Shown in pieces: positions 7,282-15,077 of a DNA stretch of 17,313 nt (positions are counted from its first letter, which is position 1; each line of letters starts with the position of its first letter). The translations under genes and the position numbers were made by a program. The notes under the pieces are model-generated. The model ran no database searches, was not told where the DNA came from, and saw only the letters and a list, made by a program, of their open reading frames with translations. This DNA comes from JACKCP01 sp050253255. GTDB taxonomy: Bacteria; Desulfobacterota; Desulfobacteria; Desulfobacterales; JACKCP01. The stretch spans positions 1-17,313 of the forward strand of contig JBFWJK010000057.1 in NCBI GenBank assembly GCA_050253255.1. The letters are read 5' to 3'.

Positions 7282-7500
7282 CTAATCAGTTTTACCTGAT
7301 GACTGCGGAGTGCTTTTTCTTACTCCGAACAGAAAATAGAAAATAAATCCTATAAAAGGGATAAGTGAAACAATACTCCAGAAAGTTTTCTGTCCTTTTG
7401 TCTTAAAGTCCCTTTTGATGCAGTGGGCAAATGAAACATTTGTTAAAATCAGAAATACAAGTCCTATAAAAAACCATATTGTTACAGTTTTCAAATCCAT
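7282..7500 (-). CDS. Small two-helix membrane protein, PLDc_N-like
   Basis: A 72-residue protein with two hydrophobic helices (about residues 5-25, IWFFIGLVFLILTNVSFAH, and 41-59, FWSIVSLIPFIGFIFYFLFG) separated by a basic loop. The W-x-I-V-x-x-I-P-F-I-G-x-x-x-Y-x-x-x-G pattern is that of the phospholipase D-nuclease N-terminal (PLDc_N) membrane domain, here standing alone without any nuclease. Its ATG shares a base with the TAA of the transglycosylase gene (TAATG), so translation is probably coupled. The function of stand-alone PLDc_N proteins is unknown; an envelope role is suggested by the operon. Confidence 0.85.
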   Translation of the reverse strand: MDLKTVTIWFFIGLVFLILTNVSFAHCIKRDFKTKGQKTFWSIVSLIPFIGFIFYFLFGVRKSTPQSSGKTD

Positions 7501-8363
7501 TAATTGTTTTCTCCTATAAGTCTGGAAAGTTTTAAAACTGTTTGAGCATAAGGCATGCTTTTATTGTATCTTAAAATTACAGATATAATTTTTTCTTCAT
7601 CGTCCGTTTCATCCCAGCCGTGCTTTTTAAGGTAGTTTGCAACACTTGCAATTGCATCGCTGTGGTTTAAGAGGTCTATTTTTCCGTCATTGTCTCCGTC
7701 GCTTGCGTAGACAGGGATGTTTGAGGGCATGAACTGGGGTATTCCCACTGCCCCTGCATATGAACCCGTAACTTTTGAGGTGTCATGGTCAAATTTTACC
7801 GCAAAATCAATAAACTTCTTCAGCTCTTCATAAGCCCAGCCAGCTCTGTTTTCTGCCCTTTTTTTAAATTCATGTCCTGAATATCTGTTTTTTCTGGAAG
7901 GAACAGACTTTCCAACCATTTTCTGAACATGGGAGCTGTCAAGTGAAGCAATGGAAGAAAGGGTCGAAAGGACGGGTCTGTTCCCAGTAAAGGTTCCAAG
8001 TCTTGTTTCCACAGTAAGAATTGCTGTTATTATTTCAGGTGGTACATTGTATTTTTCTTTTACTTCTGCAAATGTCTTTTCATATTTTTTTAAATAGTCT
8101 TTCCCTTTTTTTACATAATCAGATTCAAGAAATTTGTCATAGTCAAGCTTGTATTCACTCACTGTAAAAAAAAGCCTTGTTGAGCTAAACTCAAAGGTTA
8201 TTGATTCCGGTGAATAAATTTTTTCTATGTATTCGGGGTCAAAACCGTCTTTTGAAAGTTTTTGTTTTATAAATTCAAAATATGAATGATCTGCCTTCAG
8301 GGTAAAAGGTGCAAGACAGAAAAATACAAAAAAGGCAAAAAAAGTTTTACAGTAAAATTTCAT
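7500..8363 (-). CDS. MltB-like periplasmic lytic murein transglycosylase
   Basis: 287 residues. Lytic transglycosylases cleave the MurNAc-GlcNAc bond of peptidoglycan with formation of 1,6-anhydroMurNAc. The MltB (SLT_2) features are all visible: the catalytic glutamate E119 in AILTVETRLGTFTG, the VLSTLSSIA segment, GSYAGAVGIPQFMPS (200-214), and the calcium-loop-like DGDNDGKID (222-230) before a NYLKKHGW segment. The start at 8363 gives a signal peptide (MKFYCKTFFAFFVFFCLAPF) with cleavage likely after TLKA; no usable lipobox is present, so the protein is probably soluble in the periplasm rather than anchored as in E. coli MltB. An upstream in-frame ATG at 8381 would add six residues. The gene overlaps the end of the PHP gene by 17 bases. 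Confidence 0.92.
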   Translation of the reverse strand: MKFYCKTFFAFFVFFCLAPFTLKADHSYFEFIKQKLSKDGFDPEYIEKIYSPESITFEFSSTRLFFTVSEYKLDYDKFLESDYVKKGKDYLKKYEKTFAEVKEKYNVPPEIITAILTVETRLGTFTGNRPVLSTLSSIASLDSSHVQKMVGKSVPSRKNRYSGHEFKKRAENRAGWAYEELKKFIDFAVKFDHDTSKVTGSYAGAVGIPQFMPSNIPVYASDGDNDGKIDLLNHSDAIASVANYLKKHGWDETDDEEKIISVILRYNKSMPYAQTVLKLSRLIGENN

Positions 8364-9225
8364 ATTTGTTTCTCTTTTCATATCCGGCTGTATGTTTAAA
8401 GTTGAGTCTTTTTAAAAGTTCAAGGATTTCGCTGAAATATCTTCCTACCTGTTCAGGAGAATGTGCATCCGAACCTATTGTTATGTCAATTTTTTTTTCA
8501 AGGCATTTTTCAAGTATTTTTTCCGAAGGATACTGACGTTTCAGAGGGTTTGCAAAACCTGAGGTGTTTACTTCGACCGAGATGTTTTTTTGTTTTATCT
8601 TGTCAAGAATTTTATCTGCAGTTTCAAATGCTTTACTGTCTATCGGACAATTTTCACAGAACTTGCAGATAAGATCAAAGTGACATACTGTATCAAAAAA
8701 ATCATATTCAAGCATATTTTCAATGTTTTTAAAATATTCTTCAGCAAGTTCGTCTTTTTTTATATGGGCATATTCATGTCTTTTTTTTCTGCTTGCAATA
8801 TTGAAGTCTTTAACAAAATGAACAGAAGCCCCTATCATGTCAAAATCAAATTTTTCGCATATTTCCTGAGTCTGTGCGAAAGAATCGGTATGGAAATCTG
8901 TCTCAAGACCGCATTTTACAATTATTGTGTCCCTGTATTTTTGGGCAAGCCTTTTTACTGTATAAAAATAAAGAGGAACCTCTTTTATTGTCATGGAGCT
9001 TTTAAAATCTTTTTCAAAAAGGGTCAGATGATCAAGGAAAAGAATTTCTGACATTCCTTTTTCTATAGATTTTAAGATAAAATCTTCAATACTTCCTTTT
9101 GCGTGGTTGCAAAATTTTGTATGTATATGGTAATCGGTTTTTATCAATTTTTTAAATCTTGGATAAAATTGTTTTCTGTTTTTTTTAGCATCTTTTGAAG
9201 ACCTTTTATCATTTTTTTTTATCAA
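8347..9225 (-). CDS. PHP-domain phosphoesterase, histidinol-phosphatase (HisJ/HisK)-like
   Basis: 292 residues with the polymerase-and-histidinol-phosphatase metal site: DYHIHT (31-36), a D-H pair in FLDHL (65-66), GLETDF (106-111), SVHF (134-137), a CHFDLI, SVEVNTSG, and GSDAHSPEQVG near the C-terminus. These residues bind two or three divalent metals. The closest known role is L-histidinol phosphate hydrolysis, but no his gene is nearby and other phosphatase substrates are equally possible. No ATG precedes the first motif: candidates are TTG at 9225, with AGG 6 bases upstream inside the palindrome, or TTG at 9147, which would give MIKTDYHIHT and match usual family starts. The extra 26 residues are lysine-rich and low in complexity. 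First gene of an overlapping minus-strand operon. Confidence 0.87.
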   Translation of the reverse strand: MIKKNDKRSSKDAKKNRKQFYPRFKKLIKTDYHIHTKFCNHAKGSIEDFILKSIEKGMSEILFLDHLTLFEKDFKSSMTIKEVPLYFYTVKRLAQKYRDTIIVKCGLETDFHTDSFAQTQEICEKFDFDMIGASVHFVKDFNIASRKKRHEYAHIKKDELAEEYFKNIENMLEYDFFDTVCHFDLICKFCENCPIDSKAFETADKILDKIKQKNISVEVNTSGFANPLKRQYPSEKILEKCLEKKIDITIGSDAHSPEQVGRYFSEILELLKRLNFKHTAGYEKRNKYEILL

Positions 9226-9231
9226 ATAAAA

Positions 9232-9248
9232 CCTGAATCGGATTCAGG
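9232..9248. repeat. Perfect 17-base palindrome in the PHP/radA divergent gap
   Basis: CCTGAATCGGATTCAGG: two 8-base arms (9232-9239 and 9241-9248) around one central base. It occupies a third of the 48-base gap between the divergent PHP and radA starts. The left arm, read on the minus strand, ends in CAGG 6 bases before the putative TTG start of the PHP gene and could double as its ribosome site. It may be an operator or an RNA hairpin. Confidence 0.7.
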
Positions 9249-9273
9249 CAAAATATAAATCAGGATGTGAAAC

Positions 9274-10650
9274 TTGGCCCCAAAAAAAGAAAAAATACTT
9301 TATGTCTGTTCAAACTGCGGAAGTACATCACTTAAATGGCTCGGAAAATGCCCGGACTGCGGAAGCTGGGACAGCTTTGTGGAAGAAGTTGAAAAAAAAT
9401 CGCGGTCAGGAGTAAAAAACAGGCTTAAATCAAGAAAGCCTGTTTCTCTTTCTTCTGTTGAATCTGACAGTGAATCAAGGGTTGAAACAAGGATCGGAGA
9501 ATTTGACAGGGTGCTTGGAGGAGGTGTTGTTCCGGGAAGCCTTGTTCTTATCGGGGGCGATCCGGGAATCGGTAAATCGACTCTGATGCTTCAGATGGCA
9601 TCTTCACTTGCATCTCTTGATAAAAAAGTTCTTTATGTTTCGGGAGAGGAATCGGCAAGCCAGATCAAACTGAGAAGCGAGCGTCTTGAATCGTCTGATA
9701 AAATTCTTGTCCTTACGGAAACAGGACTTGAGGTTGTTGTTGACTGCGCCTCTGAAATAAAACCGGATGTCCTGATAATAGATTCTGTACAGACACTTTA
9801 TTCAGAGGAACTCGGTTCTGCTCCGGGAAGCGTTTCCCAGGTAAGGGAAGCTGCCGTAAGGTTTATGGAGTTTGCCAAAAAGGAGGGAATTCCTACTTTT
9901 CTTGTGGGCCATGTCACAAAGGAAGGAACAATTGCAGGCCCAAGGGTTCTGGAACATATGGTGGATACGGTTTTATATTTTGAAGGGGATTCAGGAAAAG
10001 TTTACAGAATTTTAAGGGCTGTAAAAAACAGATTCGGGTCTACAAATGAAATAGGCCTTTTTGAAATGAAGCAGAGAGGTCTTTTTGGAATCTCAAACCC
10101 TTCGGGAGTTTTTCTTTCGGAGCGTCCGGTGAATACAGCCGGATCAAGTGTTACTGCAACAATGGAAGGCACAAGGCCTATTCTTATTGAAATTCAGGGT
10201 CTTGTTTCCAATTCAGGATTTGGAGGGCCTCCGAGAAGAACTGTGGTAGGGGTCGAACTCAACCGTCTTGCGTTGATAATTGCAGTTATGGAAAAAAAAG
10301 TCGGTATTCACTTTTCAGATCATGATGTTTTTGTAAATGCCGCAGGAGGTGTAAGGGTGTCGGAACCGGCATCTGATCTTGCTGTTGCTTCAGCGGTTGC
10401 TTCAAGTTTTTTTGATGTTCCAATACCTGAAGATATGATCGTTCTTGGAGAAATAGGGCTTACAGGAGAGCTTAGAGGCGTTACCAATCTTGAAAAAAGA
10501 ATTATAGAGGCTAAAAAGCTTGGATTCAAAAAATTTGTTATCCCGGAAAACAGTCTTTCAGAGAACGGTTTTGAAGGTATAGACTTGTATACAGCTCCAA
10601 ACCTTACAAAGGCTATGGATCTGATTTTTTCTTCAGGACAGGGGAATTAA
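9274..10650 (+). CDS. radA: DNA repair protein RadA (Sms)
   Basis: 458 residues, like RadA of E. coli (460). RadA is a hexameric DnaB-like helicase that drives branch migration at recombination intermediates. In order: N-terminal zinc finger C12-x2-C15 and C26-x2-C29, Walker A GGDPGIGKST (94-103), Walker B VLIIDSVQT (166-174), the RadA-specific KNRFG (251-255), and a C-terminal Lon-protease-like domain lacking the active-site serine (NAAGGVRVSEPASDLAVA and GEIGLTGELR). The start codon is TTG at 9274 because the ATG at 9265 is followed at once by TGA; CAGGATG at 9261-9267 serves as ribosome site. The rlmE gene follows after 4 bases, so radA and rlmE form one unit. Confidence 0.96.
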   Translation: MAPKKEKILYVCSNCGSTSLKWLGKCPDCGSWDSFVEEVEKKSRSGVKNRLKSRKPVSLSSVESDSESRVETRIGEFDRVLGGGVVPGSLVLIGGDPGIGKSTLMLQMASSLASLDKKVLYVSGEESASQIKLRSERLESSDKILVLTETGLEVVVDCASEIKPDVLIIDSVQTLYSEELGSAPGSVSQVREAAVRFMEFAKKEGIPTFLVGHVTKEGTIAGPRVLEHMVDTVLYFEGDSGKVYRILRAVKNRFGSTNEIGLFEMKQRGLFGISNPSGVFLSERPVNTAGSSVTATMEGTRPILIEIQGLVSNSGFGGPPRRTVVGVELNRLALIIAVMEKKVGIHFSDHDVFVNAAGGVRVSEPASDLAVASAVASSFFDVPIPEDMIVLGEIGLTGELRGVTNLEKRIIEAKKLGFKKFVIPENSLSENGFEGIDLYTAPNLTKAMDLIFSSGQGN

Positions 10651-10654
10651 GGTT

Positions 10655-11266
10655 ATGGCAAAAAAAAAGAAAAGCACAAATATAAATAAATGGGACGACG
10701 ACTACTATACTCAGCTTGCAAAAAAGGAAAATTATCCAGCCCGGTCGGTTTACAAGCTTAAGGAAATAGATGAAAAGTTCAAAATTTTTAAAAAAGGGCA
10801 GAAAATTCTGGATCTTGGATGCGCTCCAGGCTCATGGCTTAAATTTGCATCTGAAAAAGCCGGAAAAGACGGCCTTGTTGTGGGAATAGATCTTAAAAAA
10901 ACTGAAATTGAATTTCCTGAAAATACAAAAACCTTTCAGGGAGACATTTTTGAAAAGGAAACAATAGATTTTTTAAGCTCATTCGGACCTTATGATATTC
11001 TGATGAGCGATATGGCTCCTGATACAACAGGGATAAAATATGCAGATTCCGTAAAGTCAGCGGCACTTTGCGAAGCTGCTCTTTATCTTTGTGAATCTCT
11101 TCTTGTAAAAGGCGGTGTTTTTATTGCAAAAATTTTCCAGGGGCCTGACTTTGACAATTTTGCAAAACAGGTTCTTTCAGAGTTTGTGAAAAGAAAAATT
11201 TTCAAGCCGAAGTCCTGCAGAAAAAATTCAAAGGAAATTTATATTATTGGAATGGAAAGGAAATAA
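10655..11266 (+). CDS. rlmE: 23S rRNA (uridine-2'-O)-methyltransferase RlmE/FtsJ
   Basis: 203 residues (E. coli protein 209). It transfers a methyl group from S-adenosylmethionine to the 2'-hydroxyl of U2552 in the A loop of 23S rRNA. The fold and active site are clear: SAM motif LDLGCAPGSWLKFA (52-65), and a K-D-K-E tetrad K34 (in SVYKLKEI), D119 (MSDMAP), K159 (FIAKIF), E194 (KEIYIIG). The N-terminus MAKKKKSTNINKW is basic, suited to RNA contact. TTAAGG lies 3 bases before the ATG. The 174 bases that follow contain a candidate promoter for yebC; I see no clear terminator after rlmE. Confidence 0.96.
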   Translation: MAKKKKSTNINKWDDDYYTQLAKKENYPARSVYKLKEIDEKFKIFKKGQKILDLGCAPGSWLKFASEKAGKDGLVVGIDLKKTEIEFPENTKTFQGDIFEKETIDFLSSFGPYDILMSDMAPDTTGIKYADSVKSAALCEAALYLCESLLVKGGVFIAKIFQGPDFDNFAKQVLSEFVKRKIFKPKSCRKNSKEIYIIGMERK

Positions 11267-11344
11267 TCACTTAAGGATTTAAATTATTTATGAAAATTTT
11301 TATTTTTAAAATATAAAATGCTCAGTTTTGGCTTTACTAAGATT

Positions 11345-11350
11345 TATAAT
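11345..11350 (+). promoter_or_regulatory. Candidate minus-10 element of the yebC promoter
   Basis: A perfect TATAAT at 11345-11350, 91 bases before the yebC start, in a strongly A+T-rich gap of 174 bases. The hexamer 17 bases upstream (TCAGTT, 11322-11327) is a poor minus-35, so the call rests on the minus-10 alone and chance matches are likely in DNA this A+T-rich. Confidence 0.3.
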
Positions 11351-11440
11351 AAGGGTAAATTAATTCGTTTTTTTTGAGACCAGAAATTTTTAAAATATTT
11401 TTTTAAGAAAATAAAATTATTATTTGAAAGGATTGAAAGT

Positions 11441-12178
11441 ATGGCAGGCCATAGCAAATGGGCAAATATCAAGCACAAAAAAAGCAGAGAAGATGCTAAA
11501 AGAGGAAAAATTTTCACAAAACTTATCAAGGAAATTACTGTAGCCGCAAAAATCGGCGGAGGAGACCTTGACTCAAACCCGAGACTTCGTGCTGCCGTTG
11601 ATGCTGCAAAAGGTGCCAATATGCCCAAAGACAACATTGAAAGAGGCATAAAAAAAGGTACAGGAGAACTTGAGGGCGTAAGCTACGAAGATATAAGATA
11701 TGAAGGTTACGGACCCGGCGGAGCCGCTGTTCTTGTTGAGTGTCTGACAGACAATAAAAACCGTGCAGTTGCAGAAGTGAGACATCTTTTTGCAAAGCAT
11801 GGAGGAAATCTCGGTGAAAACGGATGTGTGGGCTGGATGTTTGAGAAAAAAGGTTATATAGTTATTGCTAAAGACAGTGCAGACGAAGAAAAACTAATGG
11901 AAGTTGCACTTGAAGCAGGTGCTGAAGATATTGAAGAGCAGGACGATTCCTTTGAAATCTATTCTGAGCCTTCAGACTTTGAGGCTGTAAAAAATGCCCT
12001 TGATGAAGCAGGTATTAAGTATGAAGCGGCTGAAATAAGTATGATACCTCAGAATGAAACCAGTGTAGACGGTAAGGATGCTGAAAAAATGGTTAAACTT
12101 ATTGACGGTCTTGAAGACTGTGATGATGTTCAGAATGTTTATACCAATGCTGACATACCGGACTCCTTCTATGAGTAG
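11441..12178 (+). CDS. yebC: YebC/PmpR family protein (TACO1-type)
   Basis: 245 residues, family-typical length. The N-terminus MAGHSKWANIKHKKSREDAKRGKIFTKL is diagnostic (given here in part: MAGHSKWANIKHKK and RGKIFTKL), followed by NPRLRAAVDAAKGANMPKDN, EGYGPGGAAVLVECLTDNKNR, the FAKHGGNLGENGCVGWMF segment and a C-terminal VYTNADIPDSF. Members were described as transcription regulators (PmpR) and more recently as translation factors that help ribosomes through polyproline, by analogy with mitochondrial TACO1. AAAGGA 10 bases before the ATG is the ribosome site. The usual ruvC-ruvA-ruvB neighbours are absent; instead a subtilase lipoprotein gene begins 3 bases after the stop. Confidence 0.96.
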   Translation: MAGHSKWANIKHKKSREDAKRGKIFTKLIKEITVAAKIGGGDLDSNPRLRAAVDAAKGANMPKDNIERGIKKGTGELEGVSYEDIRYEGYGPGGAAVLVECLTDNKNRAVAEVRHLFAKHGGNLGENGCVGWMFEKKGYIVIAKDSADEEKLMEVALEAGAEDIEEQDDSFEIYSEPSDFEAVKNALDEAGIKYEAAEISMIPQNETSVDGKDAEKMVKLIDGLEDCDDVQNVYTNADIPDSFYE

Positions 12179-12181
12179 CTT

Positions 12182-14113
12182 ATGAAAAAAATCTGTTTTC
12201 TTTTAATTTTTGTTGTGTCTCTTTATTCCTGTTCAGGCTCTGGAAGTTCGGGGACAGATAACAATTCCAAAACAGAAAGAAGTATTAAAGGCATTGTCGA
12301 AATTTCAGGCAATGCCTTTGTTGATTTTGACCTTAAAAATTCCGGACAGTCCATTAACGATACATACACTGTTTCCCAGTATGTTATTCCAGATTCAACA
12401 ATATCGGGCTATGTGGATTACTCTTCCGACAAGCAGGACTGGTTTGTCTTTTATGCAGAAAATGCAGTAAAGGTAAGCATAGAGTCTCAGCAGGGGATAA
12501 ATGCTTTTGTCGGAACAAATCCTTTTAATCTCCAGATGTTTGAAACGTATAACCTTGCAGGTTCCAGCCAGTATTATATACAGGTTCTTTCCGGAGGCGG
12601 TTCAGGCAGTTATCTGATAAAAATCGAGGAGACAGGGAAAAGCGTATTGTCGGCAGACCTTGATTTTGTGCCAGGAGAAGTTCTTGTAAAATTCAAAGAT
12701 GATTCAAAAACTGCACAGGGTCTTTCAGCCGGTTTACCTGATAATCTTGAGCTTAAAAAAGATCATGAGTTTTTTCAGGTATACACGATATCTTCAAAAA
12801 AGGCACAGGCTTCATCTTCCAGAGTTTCTCTCAAGGAGGAAACAGTCAATCTTATTAAAGAACTTGAGAAAAATCCTCTTGTTGAGTATGCAGAGCCAAA
12901 TTTTATAAGAAAGCCGAACTATATTCCAAACGATGATTACTATGATATTCTCTGGAATCTTGATCAGATAAGTGCTCCTGAGGCATGGAATATTTCCAGG
13001 GGTGACGGTGTTATTGCCGCGGTTCTGGATACAGGTGTGACTGCGCATGAAGAACTCCCGGCTTCAAGGCTTGTAAAAGGCTATGATTTTGTTGACATGG
13101 ATGAAGATACCTCAGATGCCGGGGTTGAAATTTCCGGCCTCGATTATCACGGAACCCATATTGCAGGCATAATCGGAGCCTCTATGGATAACTACAGGGG
13201 GATTGCAGGGGTAAGCCCCAGGGCTTTTATCATGCCTGTGAGGATTATAAAAGAATCGGTCTCTTCGGATAATATTGCCAATGGGATACGTTTTGCGGCA
13301 GGACTTTCAAATCCAAGCGGTAAAATTCCTTCCAAAAAAGCGGATATAATCAATATGAGTCTTGGGGGAGAAGGTTATTCCCAGACTGAAAAAAATGCCT
13401 GTGATGCTGCAGCGGCTCGGGGAGTGATTCTTTTAAGTTCTGCCGGAAATGAAGGTAAAGATATTGTTTATTATCCTGCCGGTTATTCAAGTGTTATTTC
13501 AGTTTCAGCTGTTGATAAAAACAAGCAGATTGCATCATATTCAAATTTCGGTAATTTTATTACCCTGACAGCTCCGGGGGGAGACGGCAGCATTTTTTAT
13601 GACTTTATTGTCAGTCTGGGCGGTCCAGAACCGGACACATATAATGCAATGGCAGGCACTTCAATGGCAACTCCCCATGTTTCAGGGGTGGTTGCACTGA
13701 TGAAATCAATTAACAGCAGTCTTGATTCCCAGGATATTTTCAACATGATTTCAAGTGGAAAGATGACAGAAGATCTTGGTGATCCGGGGTATGATAATTA
13801 TTTTGGGTACGGACTTATTGATGCTGAAAAATCTGTTTATGCCTTAAATGATTTTACATCATATTCATCTGTAAAGGCAGTGTTCAAAAATTCTTCCGAT
13901 AATATTATTGATTCTTTTAATGCAGAAAAAACATCTGCCAGGACTTTTTCATACACATTCAAGGTCTCGGCTCCTGGTACCTACACAATTGAAGCAGGGA
14001 TAGATCTCAATAATGACGGCAGATTTGAAGGAATTGGTGAAATCAGTAAATCAGTAAGTATTGTCTATTCGGACAATGATGTTCAGGCTGAAAAAGCTGT
14101 TCTTGCTTTTTAG
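12182..14113 (+). CDS. S8 (subtilisin-like) serine protease, predicted lipoprotein
   Basis: 643 residues. Signal peptide MKKICFLLIFVVSLYSC with lipobox L-Y-S-C, so C17 would be lipidated. Residues 35-150 form a beta-rich domain (YVDYSSDKQDWFVFYAE, SSQYYIQVLSGGGSGSYLIKI) resembling the pre-peptidase C-terminal (PPC) fold but placed N-terminally. Residues 162-242 look like a subtilase propeptide (VPGEVLVKFKDD ... PLVEYAEPNF). The catalytic domain follows: D283 in AVLDTGV, H323 in HGTHIAG, N423 in SAGNEG (oxyanion region), S494 in GTSMATPH, so it should be active. The C-terminal 90 residues are beta-rich with a calcium-loop-like DLNNDGRFEGIGE (608-620). It starts 3 bases after yebC and its stop begins a hairpin. 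A cell-surface or periplasmic degradative protease is the likely role. Confidence 0.93.
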   Translation: MKKICFLLIFVVSLYSCSGSGSSGTDNNSKTERSIKGIVEISGNAFVDFDLKNSGQSINDTYTVSQYVIPDSTISGYVDYSSDKQDWFVFYAENAVKVSIESQQGINAFVGTNPFNLQMFETYNLAGSSQYYIQVLSGGGSGSYLIKIEETGKSVLSADLDFVPGEVLVKFKDDSKTAQGLSAGLPDNLELKKDHEFFQVYTISSKKAQASSSRVSLKEETVNLIKELEKNPLVEYAEPNFIRKPNYIPNDDYYDILWNLDQISAPEAWNISRGDGVIAAVLDTGVTAHEELPASRLVKGYDFVDMDEDTSDAGVEISGLDYHGTHIAGIIGASMDNYRGIAGVSPRAFIMPVRIIKESVSSDNIANGIRFAAGLSNPSGKIPSKKADIINMSLGGEGYSQTEKNACDAAAARGVILLSSAGNEGKDIVYYPAGYSSVISVSAVDKNKQIASYSNFGNFITLTAPGGDGSIFYDFIVSLGGPEPDTYNAMAGTSMATPHVSGVVALMKSINSSLDSQDIFNMISSGKMTEDLGDPGYDNYFGYGLIDAEKSVYALNDFTSYSSVKAVFKNSSDNIIDSFNAEKTSARTFSYTFKVSAPGTYTIEAGIDLNNDGRFEGIGEISKSVSIVYSDNDVQAEKAVLAF

Positions 14114-14143
14114 CTGAAAGGGAAGCTTTATTTCCCTTTCAGC
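14113..14143. terminator. Perfect 12-bp hairpin between convergent genes
   Basis: GCTGAAAGGGAA at 14113-14124 pairs perfectly with TTCCCTTTCAGC at 14132-14143 around a 7-base loop, starting at the last base of the protease stop codon. The next T-run (about 14157-14162) comes 13 bases downstream, so it is not a textbook U-tract terminator on either strand. Position between convergent genes still favours transcription end or mRNA 3' protection. Confidence 0.6.
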
Positions 14144-14166
14144 CCATGAGAAAAAATTTTTTGAGT

Positions 14167-15060
14167 TTATTTTGCTCCAAGCATCTTTTCAACGCTTCCA
14201 AGAGCCTTTATTCTTATTTCTTCAGGTACGTCCACTTCCCCAAAACCGGTTTCAAGAGATTTCAAAACCATTTCAGGGGTAATCTTTTTCATGTCGCGGC
14301 AAAAAATCTTTTCTGAAGCAATATGAAATATTTTGTCCGGGCAGGCATTTTTCAGGGGATAAATATGGCCTGTTTCAGTTGCAATTATAAATTCTTTTTT
14401 GTCAGAATTTTTAGCAATTGTTATCATTCCTGATGTGCTTGCAATTTCGTCAGCAATTTCAAGCGTTTCAGGAGGACATTCGGGATGTGCAATTAAAACT
14501 GCATTTGGATATTTTTCTTTGGCTTTTATTGCATCTTCTTTTTTCATTTCATTGTGGAAAGGACAAAATCCTTCCCAGAGATGAATTTTCTTGTTTGTAT
14601 GTTTAGCTGCATACTGGGCAAGGTTTCTGTCAGGTGTCATTAAAACTTCTTTTGCATCAAGACTGTTTACTATTTTAACTACATTTGCAGAAGTGCAGCA
14701 TACGTCAGAAATTGCTTTTACAGCAGCAGATGAGTTTACATAGGTGACAACAGGGACTCCCTTGAGTTCCTCTTTTCTTTTAAGAAGAGCTTCAGGGGTT
14801 ACCATGTCTGCCATGGGACATCCTGCATCGGGGTTAGGCAGAAGCACTTTTTTATGGGGCGAAAGAATTTTTGCGGTTTCAGCCATAAAATGAACTCCGC
14901 AGAAAATTATTATGTCTGCATCAGTTTTCGATGCTTTGATGCTCAGTTCAAGAGAATCTCCGCAAAGATCTGCAATGTCCTGGATTTCAGGAGGCTCATA
15001 ATTGTGTGCCAGAATTATTGCATTTTTTTCTTTTGCAAGTTTTCTTATTTTTTCCTTCAT
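14167..15060 (-). CDS. nadA: Quinolinate synthase NadA
   Basis: 297 residues, the usual length for the compact NadA form. It condenses iminoaspartate with dihydroxyacetone phosphate to quinolinate in de novo NAD synthesis, using an oxygen-sensitive [4Fe-4S] cluster. Three cluster cysteines are in the expected places: C81 in NPDAGCPMADM, C166 in WEGFCPFHNE and C254 in FCRDMKKIT, nearly the numbering of the Thermotoga enzyme. Other signatures are ILAHNYEPPEIQDIADLCGDS (split) near the N-terminus, FCGVHFMAETAKIL, TYVNSSAAVKA and ATETGHIYPL. AGGAAAG lies 6 bases before the ATG. It starts 17 bases after lolA; the other pathway genes (nadB, nadC) are not in the window. Confidence 0.96.
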   Translation of the reverse strand: MKEKIRKLAKEKNAIILAHNYEPPEIQDIADLCGDSLELSIKASKTDADIIIFCGVHFMAETAKILSPHKKVLLPNPDAGCPMADMVTPEALLKRKEELKGVPVVTYVNSSAAVKAISDVCCTSANVVKIVNSLDAKEVLMTPDRNLAQYAAKHTNKKIHLWEGFCPFHNEMKKEDAIKAKEKYPNAVLIAHPECPPETLEIADEIASTSGMITIAKNSDKKEFIIATETGHIYPLKNACPDKIFHIASEKIFCRDMKKITPEMVLKSLETGFGEVDVPEEIRIKALGSVEKMLGAK

Positions 15061-15077
15061 CTGAATCTTTCCTGTAT

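Noticed and set aside
8590..9051. 153-codon open frame on the plus strand
   Set aside because: It lies entirely antisense to the PHP gene, whose metal motifs are clear; its composition is that of reversed lysine-rich coding DNA and it has no ribosome site.
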